From: Candidatus Kinetoplastibacterium desouzaii TCC079E
Lineage (GTDB): Bacteria; Pseudomonadota; Gammaproteobacteria; Burkholderiales; Burkholderiaceae_B
Direction: 5' to 3'
Length of the DNA stretch: 64,000 nucleotides
Assembly: GCF_000340795.1 (NCBI RefSeq)
Contig: NC_020294.1
Span: 186,001 to 250,000, forward strand
Below the pieces are notes generated by a model. The model did not search any database and had not been told where the DNA came from. It saw only the letters and a program-made list of their open reading frames with translations. The position numbers and the translations under genes are program-made. Of this stretch, positions 1-11,340 are shown piece by piece (position 1 is the stretch's first letter; every line of letters starts with the position of its first letter).

Positions 1-18
1 AGTAAGTTACAATGATTC

Positions 19-58
19 TGTAAAATAATAGAAGACAAAATATTTCTGTTATTTTACA
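19..58. other. Hairpin upstream of lysC
   Basis: Bases 19-33 and 44-58 are complementary over 15 bp with one G-T pair, around a 10-base loop. The motif TTTCTGTTATTTT occurs at 43-55 and again at 68-80, followed by a T run. This could be the terminator of a gene left of the window or a leader structure for lysC; I cannot decide which. Confidence 0.45.
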
Positions 59-107
59 ATATACTAGTTTCTGTTATTTTTTTCGACTTTTTTATTTAGA
101 GTGTAAA

Positions 108-1382
108 ATGGCTTTAGTCGTTCATAAATATGGTGGTACTTCTATGGGCTCTGTTGAGCGCATAAAGAATGTGGCGCGTCGTGTAGCAAAATGGCATAGA
201 GCTGGCTATCAGGTTGTTGTAGTTCCTTCTGCTATGTCTGGTGAGACAAATCGTTTGTTATCTCTTGCAAAAGAATTAACTGTTTCTCCAGATCGTAGAG
301 AATTGGATATGATAGCGGCTACTGGTGAGCAAGTCAGTAGTGCTTTATTGGCTATTGCTTTGCAATCAGAAGGAATAGCAGCTAGAAGTTATGCTGGATG
401 GCAAGTTCCTGTTATTACAGATAATTCTCATACTAAAGCTAGAATTCTATCTATAAATTGTGATAAAGTTATTTCTGACTTGGACCAAGGTCGAGTTGTT
501 GTTATAACTGGATTTCAAGGTGTTAATTCAGACGGTAATGTTACTACTTTGGGTAGAGGTGGGTCTGATACTTCTGCAGTGGCAGTCGCTGCTTCGTTGA
601 AAGCGAAAGAATGTTTAATATATACAGATGTCGATGGTGTTTATACTACTGATCCAAGGGTTGTTCCTGAGGCCAGAAGAATGTCTAAAGTTTCTTTTGA
701 AGAGATGTTGGAGATGGCATCTTTAGGATCAAAGGTTTTGCAAATAAGGTCTGTTGAGTTTGCTGGTAAATATTGTGTTCCGACTAGAGTATTATCTTCT
801 TTAACTGATCCTCTAATTCCTCTGGATCAAGAAATAAATTCAGGAACGCTTATTAATTTTGAGGATGATGATAAAATGGAAGCTGCTGTAGTATCTGGTA
901 TTGCATTTAGTCGAGATGAGGCTAAAATAACTGTAATGGCTGTTCCTGATAAACCTGGGATAGCTCATTCTATACTTGGTCCTATTTCTGCTGCAAATAT
1001 AGAAGTTGATATGATATTGCAAAATCAATCAGTAGCAGAGTGTACTGATTTCTCTTTTACAGTGAATCGTGTTGATTTGCAAAGAGCGGTTGAGGTATTG
1101 AAGAATGAAGTTATGGATGTAGTGCAAGCTCGAGAAATTAGTACTGATGAAAAAGTTGCTAAGGTATCTATAGTCGGTGTTGGTATGCGATCTCATGTGG
1201 GTGTAGCTAGTTTGATGTTTAAAACTCTTTCACAGGAAGGTATAAATATTAAGATGATAAGTACCAGTGAGATAAAAACTTCTGTTATAATAGATGATAA
1301 GTATATGGAGTTAGCGGTTCGTTCGTTACATAAAGCTTTTGATTTAGATAAAGCTCCTGAATCTGTAACTTCTAAATTGTAA
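108..1382 (+). CDS. lysC: Aspartate kinase
   Basis: Aspartokinase phosphorylates L-aspartate with ATP, the first step towards lysine/diaminopimelate, threonine and methionine, in the cytoplasm. The 424-residue protein opens with the kinase signature KYGGTS (residues 7-12). GRGGSDTSAVA (149-159) and TDVDGVYTTDPR (173-184) are the amino-acid-kinase nucleotide and aspartate segments. The C-terminal part from about residue 268 contains two ACT domains (PDKPGIA at 280-286 and a second from about 353), so feedback inhibition by lysine and/or threonine is likely. Length matches the usual class of about 420 residues without a homoserine dehydrogenase fusion. The start is the first ATG, directly giving the conserved MALVVHKYGG. 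A tRNA-Ser gene begins 8 bases after the stop and is probably co-transcribed. The pathway also feeds peptidoglycan through diaminopimelate. Confidence 0.97.
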   Translation: MALVVHKYGGTSMGSVERIKNVARRVAKWHRAGYQVVVVPSAMSGETNRLLSLAKELTVSPDRRELDMIAATGEQVSSALLAIALQSEGIAARSYAGWQVPVITDNSHTKARILSINCDKVISDLDQGRVVVITGFQGVNSDGNVTTLGRGGSDTSAVAVAASLKAKECLIYTDVDGVYTTDPRVVPEARRMSKVSFEEMLEMASLGSKVLQIRSVEFAGKYCVPTRVLSSLTDPLIPLDQEINSGTLINFEDDDKMEAAVVSGIAFSRDEAKITVMAVPDKPGIAHSILGPISAANIEVDMILQNQSVAECTDFSFTVNRVDLQRAVEVLKNEVMDVVQAREISTDEKVAKVSIVGVGMRSHVGVASLMFKTLSQEGINIKMISTSEIKTSVIIDDKYMELAVRSLHKAFDLDKAPESVTSKL

Positions 1383-1390
1383 AGATGTTT

Positions 1391-1482
1391 GGAGGCGTGC
1401 CCGAGTGGCTGAAGGGGCTCCCCTGCTAAGGGAGTGTGTGGCTAAAACTGCACCGTGAGTTCGAATCTCACCGCCTCCGCCA
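1391..1482 (+). tRNA. tRNA-Ser (GCT anticodon)
   Basis: A 92-base class II tRNA with encoded CCA. The acceptor GGAGGCG pairs with CGCCTCC. The anticodon arm CTCCC-CTGCTAA-GGGAG shows anticodon GCT, reading AGC/AGU. The long variable arm and the TTCGAAT T-loop are typical of tRNA-Ser. It starts 8 bases after the lysC stop, so it likely depends on lysC transcription. Confidence 0.97.
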
Positions 1483-1616
1483 ATTAAGTTTTAAATTATT
1501 TTATTGAGTTTTATAGTGAAATAAAGTAGAATTACGTTGTTTGGTAATTTTAAGTTAATAGTTTTCTGCTATTTACGTTATTTGTTATTTGGTAGTTGTA
1601 TATTGTGTTTTTCTTT

Positions 1617-1694
1617 GCGCCCGTAGCTCAGTTGGATTAGAGTACTTGGCTACGAACCAAGGGGTCGTGGGTTCAAATCCTGCCGGGCGCACCA
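1617..1694 (+). tRNA. tRNA-Arg (ACG anticodon)
   Basis: A 78-base tRNA with encoded ACCA end. The acceptor GCGCCCG pairs with CGGGCGC. The anticodon stem CTTGG/CCAAG encloses CTACGAA, giving anticodon ACG. ACG is expected to be deaminated to ICG by TadA to read CGU/CGC/CGA. The T-loop is TTCAAAT. Confidence 0.97.
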
Positions 1695-1810
1695 TAATTC
1701 TCATTGATCATAAAATATAACCGTTTGATATTTCTGATGAAATTCTAGATATTGATCAAATTATACATACTGTTATCAACAGATTATGTGGATAACATGG
1801 GTAATAGTTA

Positions 1811-2257
1811 TTATTGTAACGAGTCTTTTTTTAAAAAATTAGGTATTGGAATAATTTCTATTCCATCTTCTTCTAGTTTTTGCATTTCGTCCTGTGAAAT
1901 AGTTCCTTTTATTGATCTTTTTTCAGACTCTCCTGTTTGAATTAACCTCGCTTCTTTTGCAAAGTCATTTCCAACATCTTCTGCCTTTTTTATTATATCA
2001 CGTAAGTTTTTTATTATTTGAGCTTGGGTGAGTTCTATTATGTCTTTTTGAGATTCTGTCGATTTTGTTCGTTCTGTGTTATTAGATTTATTGTTTATGT
2101 AAGGGCTGGATAAACGTTTTGTAATAATAGATGAGGAGCAAATAGGACACTCTATCATTCTATGTGAATTTTGTTCTTCGTAATCATTATGAGAATTAAA
2201 CCATCCTTCAAAGACATGTTTATTGTTACATTGTAAGTCAAAAACTTTTATGGCCAT
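1811..2257 (-). CDS. DUF1178 family protein (function unknown)
   Basis: The protein of about 148 residues starts MAIKVFDLQC and continues into a HVFEGWF segment, the hallmark start of the DUF1178/COG5319 family. I place the start at the ATG at 2257. The reading frame extends 9 codons upstream to another ATG (2284), but family members begin at M-[AI]-[IL]-K-V-[FY]-D. Cysteines at FDLQC and CPIC suggest a small zinc-binding N-terminal segment. The middle is charged and alpha-helical, and the tail IIPIPNF resembles the family's conserved C-terminal PLP-like end. The biochemical function is not known. It lies just upstream, in the same direction, of nothing recognisable and downstream of efp on the minus strand. 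Confidence 0.8.
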   Translation of the reverse strand: MAIKVFDLQCNNKHVFEGWFNSHNDYEEQNSHRMIECPICSSSIITKRLSSPYINNKSNNTERTKSTESQKDIIELTQAQIIKNLRDIIKKAEDVGNDFAKEARLIQTGESEKRSIKGTISQDEMQKLEEDGIEIIPIPNFLKKDSLQ

Positions 2258-2328
2258 ATTTTTAAATTTATTTATGTTGATCATAGATACATACTATAGT
2301 GCATCTATAGTATATCTATGATAAATGT

Positions 2329-2886
2329 CTAATTAGTTACTTTTTTATATTCATCTGTGCGTGTGTCTATTTCTATTCTATCTCCTATTTTACAAAATAG
2401 TGGAACACTTATTTCAAATCCAGTGTTAATCTTTGCTGGCTTCATAACTTTTCCTGAAGTATCACCTCTTACAGCTGGTTCGGTATAAACTATTTCTCTT
2501 ATTAGTATTGTTGGAAGATCAACAGATATAGCTTTACCATCGTAAAAAACAACCTCTACTTGCAAATCATCTTGAAGATATTTTAGTGCATGCTCCATGT
2601 ATTCTTTTTCTATTTCATGTTGATTAAAATCATTATCCATAAAAACATACATAGGATCATTGTAGTAGGAGAATGTGCATTCTTTTTTCTCGAGTTGAAC
2701 AATTTCGAATTTTTCATCTGCCTTATATACTGATTCACTGATAGATCCAACAAGTAGATTTTTAAATTTCATTTTAACAACAGCAGAGTTACGGCCAGAT
2801 TTGTTGTATTCTGTACGCTGTACAACAAGAGGTTCTCCTCCAACCATTACAACATTTCCAATTCTTAGTTCTTGAGCGGTTTTCAT
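2329..2886 (-). CDS. efp: Elongation factor P, Arg32 type
   Basis: EF-P binds between the P and E sites of stalled ribosomes and speeds peptide-bond formation at polyproline stretches. The 185-residue length and start [11 protein letters not shown] are typical. The tip of domain I reads NKSGRNSAV and places an arginine at residue 32. Arg32 is the residue rhamnosylated by EarP in betaproteobacteria and pseudomonads, in place of the lysine modified by EpmA/B in E. coli. The neighbouring gene, 90 bp upstream on the same strand, is earP, so substrate and modifying enzyme are encoded together. An OB-fold domain ending in [14 protein letters not shown] (about 167-180) matches the EF-P C-terminal signature. 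Confidence 0.97.
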   Translation of the reverse strand: MKTAQELRIGNVVMVGGEPLVVQRTEYNKSGRNSAVVKMKFKNLLVGSISESVYKADEKFEIVQLEKKECTFSYYNDPMYVFMDNDFNQHEIEKEYMEHALKYLQDDLQVEVVFYDGKAISVDLPTILIREIVYTEPAVRGDTSGKVMKPAKINTGFEISVPLFCKIGDRIEIDTRTDEYKKVTN

Positions 2887-2976
2887 AAATTGTCTATTTA
2901 AAATTAGTTAGTGATATTTTTATTAATTTAATAATTGCATTTTAACTTACGTCATCTTAGATAATATTTGGTAAGA

Positions 2977-4095
2977 TTATACAATTTTATCTTTTTTGTC
3001 TTCTGTTGTGCAGAATTTTAATAGTTTATAACTCAATGATGCTTGTGTTATTTGTAAATCACCCCAGTTTTGCGCGTGTTTTTTCCATAGGGATATATTT
3101 TTAGGTAAAATAGCTTCTGTTATGTTTTTATCAAATATTTCCATCTCATCTTGATTCCAAGATAGTATTATATTTTCCACAAATTTTGGGGCGTTGTAAA
3201 TTTTTAACCATGCTTTTAGTTTTTTTATATGAACATCTTCTTCTTGCTTGTATATATGCCATATCATTGGTTTATTCGCTAATATTGATCTGACAAAAGA
3301 ATCTTCTCCTCTAATAAAGTTAATGTCCATGCTCCATAATATTTTATCAAAATCAGGTTGGTTCACGAATGGGATTTTAATTATATGAACTGTGCTGGGG
3401 ATATATTCTTTTTTTATTTTAATTAATTTATTATCTTTGTTAGTTAATATAATAATTTGTTTGTTTATTTTTTGTAGAGATTGAATAAGTTTATAAATGT
3501 TTGCTGTTTCATAGCAAAATAAATAACAAAAGATAGATTCATTTCTTCTATTTAGAAAAAATGAATCTATCCCTATGCTTTTTAAAAAAATATTTTGTAA
3601 ATATAAAGATTTTTGAAAATCATCTCGTTGATTTTTTAAATTTTTTTCTATAATTAGTCCGCCGGTTTTGTAATTAAATCCAGGAAAAAAAAAGAATTTA
3701 TTATAATTGTTTGTGATTTTTGAAGGTTTTAAATGATATTCATTTACCCATGTTTCAGCGCTTAGGTATTCTATATTAATCCAAACAGAATTTTTTTCTA
3801 TAATTTTGGATATATAGTAACTAGGCAAATTGCAGCCAAATGATTCTATAACTAAGTTGCCAGGAGTTTTATCAAGAAAATTATTTTCATTCCATAAGAA
3901 GATTTCAATATTATCAACTTTTTGGTATTTTGAATTAATGTCAATTTTAGAATTTAATTTTGAGAATTTCTCAGTTTCATTAACAATTAATGCAACTTCG
4001 CAATTATAGTTATGAGCTAAGTCTCTAGCTAATCTCCAACAAAAGCCAATGTCTCCGTAGTTATCTATTACTTTACAAAAAATATCAATTTTCAT
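2977..4095 (-). CDS. earP: EF-P arginine rhamnosyltransferase EarP
   Basis: EarP transfers rhamnose from dTDP-rhamnose to Arg32 of EF-P, activating it. With the ATG at 4095 the protein has 372 residues and begins MKIDIFCKVIDNYGDIG. This carries the D-x3-D pair (Asp11, Asp15) known as catalytic in EarP (Asp13/Asp17 in Pseudomonas). FIRGEDSFVR near the C-terminal third supplies the conserved glutamate. The frame extends 13 codons further to an ATG at 4134, but those residues are not family-like and lie in the rrn repeat, so I prefer 4095. It is divergent from the first rRNA operon and downstream of the shared rrn leader, and efp follows it. The substrate requires rml genes, which are not in this window. 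Confidence 0.93.
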   Translation of the reverse strand: MKIDIFCKVIDNYGDIGFCWRLARDLAHNYNCEVALIVNETEKFSKLNSKIDINSKYQKVDNIEIFLWNENNFLDKTPGNLVIESFGCNLPSYYISKIIEKNSVWINIEYLSAETWVNEYHLKPSKITNNYNKFFFFPGFNYKTGGLIIEKNLKNQRDDFQKSLYLQNIFLKSIGIDSFFLNRRNESIFCYLFCYETANIYKLIQSLQKINKQIIILTNKDNKLIKIKKEYIPSTVHIIKIPFVNQPDFDKILWSMDINFIRGEDSFVRSILANKPMIWHIYKQEEDVHIKKLKAWLKIYNAPKFVENIILSWNQDEMEIFDKNITEAILPKNISLWKKHAQNWGDLQITQASLSYKLLKFCTTEDKKDKIV

Positions 4096-4132
4096 ATAAT
4101 AAGTCTTAGTTATTTTTATTATCAAATTTAAC

Positions 4133-4138
4133 ATTATA
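4133..4138 (-). promoter_or_regulatory. Candidate -10 box facing earP
   Basis: On the minus strand this reads TATAAT, a perfect -10. Only a weak -35 (TTTCAA) lies 17 bases upstream. Transcription would start about 30 bases before the earP ATG. Because it lies in the rrn repeat, the same element (44081-44086) faces rng. Confidence 0.4.
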
Positions 4139-4146
4139 CTTTGTAA

Positions 4147-4176
4147 TGAAATTATTGAAATATTTCAATAATTTCA
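4147..4176. promoter_or_regulatory. 30-bp perfect palindrome in the rrn leader
   Basis: The 15 bases from 4147 are the exact reverse complement of the next 15, centred between 4161 and 4162 around GAAAT/ATTTC. It ends 9 bases before the rrn -35 box and lies between it and the opposite-facing -10 candidate. It could be an operator for a dimeric regulator or an UP-like A/T element. No T run follows it, so a terminator is unlikely. Confidence 0.6.
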
Positions 4177-4185
4177 AAATATTTC

Positions 4186-4214
4186 TTGACAGTGATCAAT
4201 TTATAGAAGATAAT
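4186..4214 (+). promoter_or_regulatory. rRNA operon promoter
   Basis: TTGACA at 4186-4191 and GATAAT at 4209-4214 are separated by 17 bases, a near-consensus sigma-70 promoter. It lies about 230 bases upstream of 16S, as expected for an rrn promoter with a processed leader. The A/T-rich palindrome just upstream could serve as an UP element. Confidence 0.85.
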
Positions 4215-4248
4215 CACTTCTTCCTTCGCAAATAATTGTTTGTGATTG

Positions 4249-4260
4249 AGCTCTTTAACA
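4249..4260 (+). promoter_or_regulatory. rrn boxA antitermination site
   Basis: GCTCTTTAACA (4250-4260) matches the bacterial boxA consensus used by NusB/NusE to assemble the rRNA antitermination complex. It lies in the leader between promoter and 16S. Confidence 0.8.
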
Positions 4261-4264
4261 ACTG

Positions 4265-4288
4265 AACAACCGATAATTGTGAGTACTT
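4265..4288 (+). other. Pre-16S processing stem, 5' arm
   Basis: These 24 bases pair with 5994-6017 after the 16S gene, with a single G-T pair. Such a stem brackets 16S and is the usual RNase III substrate in pre-rRNA maturation. The equivalent arms in copy 2 are 44213-44236 and 45942-45965. Confidence 0.8.
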
Positions 4289-4442
4289 GATGCTAGTTTT
4301 GAGACATATTTTATATGTCAGGCTAAAAAACACAAGTACTCATTAAAAAAATAATTTTTTAGATTATGTCTAAAAACTCGTTTATTTTTTTGAGTAGCGA
4401 CGTATTTTTCAATTTATTGAATTTACGTAATAACTAGAGATT

Positions 4443-5973
<1,531 letters not shown>

Positions 5974-6103
5974 AAGAGCTAAAGCTATGTATTAAGTGCT
6001 CACAATTATCGGTTGTTATTTAGCTGAGATTGGTAGTAAACAGGATTTGCAACAGATTCTCCATTGTAATTTGTGCTTTAAGGTGCTAATTTAATATATG
6101 TAT

Positions 6104-6180
6104 GGGTCTGTAGCTCAGCTGGTTAGAGCACCGTCTTGATAAGGCGGGGGTCGTTGGTTCAAGTCCAACCAGACCCACCA
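6104..6180 (+). tRNA. tRNA-Ile (GAT anticodon), rrn spacer copy 1
   Basis: A 77-base tRNA in the 16S-23S spacer. The acceptor GGGTCTG pairs with CAGACCC, the anticodon is GAT, and CCA is encoded. Confidence 0.98.
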
Positions 6181-6208
6181 TTTCTTTGAGCAAGACCTTT
6201 AATAAATT

Positions 6209-6284
6209 GGGGGTGTAGCTCAGTTGGGAGAGCGCCTGCTTTGCAAGCAGGAGGTCATCGGTTCGATCCCGTTCACCTCCACCA
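6209..6284 (+). tRNA. tRNA-Ala (TGC anticodon), rrn spacer copy 1
   Basis: A 76-base tRNA, 28 bases after tRNA-Ile. The acceptor GGGGGTG pairs with CACCTCC (one G-T pair), the anticodon is TGC and CCA is encoded. The Ile-Ala spacer order is the usual proteobacterial one. Confidence 0.98.
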
Positions 6285-6349
6285 AAATCAAGTTAGAGTT
6301 TAATTTTTAGGCTTATTTTAAGCTTAAAAATTAAGCTTTATAAGCTAAT

Positions 6350-6362
6350 TGTTCTTTAAAAA
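6350..6362 (+). promoter_or_regulatory. Second boxA-like site before 23S
   Basis: TTGTTCTTTAAAAA resembles boxA and occupies the usual position between the spacer tRNAs and 23S. Confidence 0.5.
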
Positions 6363-6516
6363 TCTAGAAGAGACGCAACGAAATATTAACTATAGTTGTT
6401 TTTTGTAACTATAGTATTAGGGTTTTGATTGCATTATATTTTAAAGAGTAAAATCTTTGGAATACTTATGAACAGCACAAACATATGTCAATATTTTTAT
6501 AGCCTTTAGTGTTATA

Positions 6517-9397
<2,881 letters not shown>

Positions 9398-9537
9398 ATA
9401 ACTCTACAGGTTATTAATCTGAGTGTATGTTATTAAGCTGTTCATGTTTTTAAGATTCTGAAAAGTATTTTTGAGTGTTTCTTCTATGATTATTTTATAT
9501 TTGTTTATTTTATGATGATCAAATATAATACAGGTTA

Positions 9538-9654
9538 TGCCTGATGACTATAGCAAGGTGGACCCACTCCTTCCCATCCCGAACAGGACAGTTAAACGCC
9601 TTTGCGCCGATGATATTAGACATCTCGTCTGTGAAAGTAGGTTATCGTCAGGCT
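9538..9654 (+). rRNA. rrf: 5S ribosomal RNA, copy 1
   Basis: About 117 bases. The terminal helix GCCTGA/TCAGGC is clear, and internal CCCATCCCGAACAGG and GAAAGTAGG are conserved 5S segments. The ends are set by the helix. Confidence 0.95.
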
Positions 9655-9661
9655 CTTATAT

Positions 9662-9693
9662 AATCCCCTACAGATTATTATTTGTAGGGGATT
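9662..9693. terminator. rrn terminator, copy 1
   Basis: An 11-bp perfect stem, AATCCCCTACA with TGTAGGGGATT, around a 10-base loop, 8 bases after 5S. It sits between rrn and the convergent holA and may stop transcription from both sides. No long T run follows. Confidence 0.8.
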
Positions 9694-9707
9694 CTCTCTA
9701 TATAAAT

Positions 9708-10760
9708 CTATAAAAAATCAATATTATATTCTATTAAACCTGCTATCTTTATACTTAAATTATTGATCATGCTCCATACCTTTGAGGTTTTATATGTGGA
9801 TTCTGCTCCTTTGATAATAAGATCAATTTCATGTATTCTATTTACATAGCTGTTTAATAATGACTTGTTTGTTTTATAACTATAATTTATAATAGATTTT
9901 CTATGTGTGCCAAATATTCTATGTTTATCTAATACTGAATAATAATTCATCTCTTTTGTTTCTTTTATAATCCCTATTATTCTTATATCTTCATATATTG
10001 ACCATAGTATTAAAGGTAGTTGGGTGTTTTCTTTTTCTAGATAGTCTAATATAGTAGATATTTTTAATATATTAGAGTTTAGTATTGATTCCCTTAGATC
10101 AAAAATACTGTATATAGAATTGCTTAATAATATGGAATTTTTAAGACTATTTTCGGTTATATATCCTTCTGGAAAAATTAATCCAAGTTTGATAATTTCT
10201 TGGTTTGCAAATATTAAATTATTTGATACTTTATCTGCTATCCATTCTAATAATTCATTATCAACATATTGTTTTTGTTGAGATAGTCTTTGTTTGATCC
10301 AATTAGGTAATTCATGGTTTTGTATAGTAGGAATATCTATTGTTACTCCTATTTCTAATAAAGATCTTAACCATGCTGTATTTTTAGTGGCTGTATCTTT
10401 TTTGGGTATTTTGAGTATTATTATAGTATGGTTTTGATTTTTTAGAAATTCTGAAATTAAAACTAGTGTTTTTGAACCTATAATACCAGGTTTTGTATTT
10501 ATTATATTTATATCGAATATTCTATTTTGTTCAAATAGAGATATTGTTTTTATTTCTTCTAATAATTTAAGCCAATCATTTTGTGTTTCTATGAATATTG
10601 GCATGTAAATAAAATTATCCATTTTGAATGAAGATACAATGTTTCTTTTTACTTCATCTATTAATAGTAATTCACTACCTATTATTAAATATACAGGTGA
10701 AAAAGATTTTTTTTGTTTTAGATAGCTATCTAAATTTTTGTATTCAATATTCTTGCTCAT
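9708..10760 (-). CDS. holA: DNA polymerase III delta subunit
   Basis: HolA is the clamp-loader subunit that opens the beta clamp on DNA. The 350-residue protein starts MSKNIEYKNLDSYLKQKK and has the HolA layout: SPVYLIIGSELLLIDEVK (about 21-38) matching the family's PxYLLxGxExLLxxE start, then an AAA+-like fold lacking a functional P-loop and a helical collar domain. The family is poorly conserved, so the call rests on the N-terminal motif, length and context (leuS-lptE-holA is the standard order). The final eight codons and the stop lie inside the rrn repeat. The stop is converging on the rrn terminator. A normal C-terminus may have been altered when the repeat was placed. Confidence 0.9.
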   Translation of the reverse strand: MSKNIEYKNLDSYLKQKKSFSPVYLIIGSELLLIDEVKRNIVSSFKMDNFIYMPIFIETQNDWLKLLEEIKTISLFEQNRIFDINIINTKPGIIGSKTLVLISEFLKNQNHTIIILKIPKKDTATKNTAWLRSLLEIGVTIDIPTIQNHELPNWIKQRLSQQKQYVDNELLEWIADKVSNNLIFANQEIIKLGLIFPEGYITENSLKNSILLSNSIYSIFDLRESILNSNILKISTILDYLEKENTQLPLILWSIYEDIRIIGIIKETKEMNYYSVLDKHRIFGTHRKSIINYSYKTNKSLLNSYVNRIHEIDLIIKGAESTYKTSKVWSMINNLSIKIAGLIEYNIDFL

Positions 10761-10791
10761 TATATATTACAGATAAAATTATTAGTTTTGT

Positions 10792-11340
10792 TTAATTATT
10801 AAAAGACAGTGAAGTTCTTTGAGATGATATTTGTAATATAAGACTTTTTATTATCTCATTTTGTAAAAAATTATATATAGAGGAAAGTTGGTCGATATTC
10901 ATTTGAGATATCAAATTTTCATATGATATTTTTTGGCTAGAAGAAATAATTGGTTTCAGCAAAATATTTTTGCCAGTTTTGTTATCAATTAATTGGAAAA
11001 CATAATAAAGAGATATTTCGTACATAGTTGGATTACCATTGATATTAAAAAATATTTCTTTTGATGTTTTCCAATTTTTAATTATTTTTAAAGTTACAAC
11101 AGCTTTTTTAGGGTCCTTTTCAATAAGAATATTAGGCTCTTTTTCTCTAAGTTTGATTTCTATAAGCTTATATAATTCATTATCTCTTTGAAAATCAAGA
11201 TGTATGGAATTAAAAAAAAATGCATCTTTTTTGTTTTGTAAATAGAAACTACTGCAAGAATTAATAAAAAATAAACATGTAATAATTATTAGAAATTTTA
11301 TTATTAATATTCTTGCATAACATATTTCTATCTTAATCAT
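10792..11340 (-). CDS. lptE: LPS-assembly lipoprotein LptE
   Basis: LptE is an outer-membrane lipoprotein that plugs the LptD barrel and helps place lipopolysaccharide in the outer leaflet. The 182-residue protein has a basic start, a hydrophobic stretch (about 12-27) and a lipobox-like FINSC with Cys29 as the lipidated residue. The mature part is weakly conserved, as usual for LptE; it has the alternating strand-helix character and the IEKDPKKAVVTLKI segment typical of the LptE domain. The ATG overlaps the leuS stop by 8 bases (ATGATTAA), so translation is probably coupled. holA follows 31 bases later. The call leans on the leuS-lptE-holA order. It implies that lipopolysaccharide export is retained, consistent with msbA at 40778. 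Confidence 0.85.
   Translation of the reverse strand: MIKIEICYARILIIKFLIIITCLFFINSCSSFYLQNKKDAFFFNSIHLDFQRDNELYKLIEIKLREKEPNILIEKDPKKAVVTLKIIKNWKTSKEIFFNINGNPTMYEISLYYVFQLIDNKTGKNILLKPIISSSQKISYENLISQMNIDQLSSIYNFLQNEIIKSLILQISSQRTSLSFNN

Noticed and set aside
840-1028. Minus-strand frame inside lysC
   Set aside because: It is antisense to a well-supported gene and has no family features.
1752-1940. Plus-strand frame overlapping the DUF1178 gene
   Set aside because: It is a shadow of the minus-strand gene and its composition is not protein-like.
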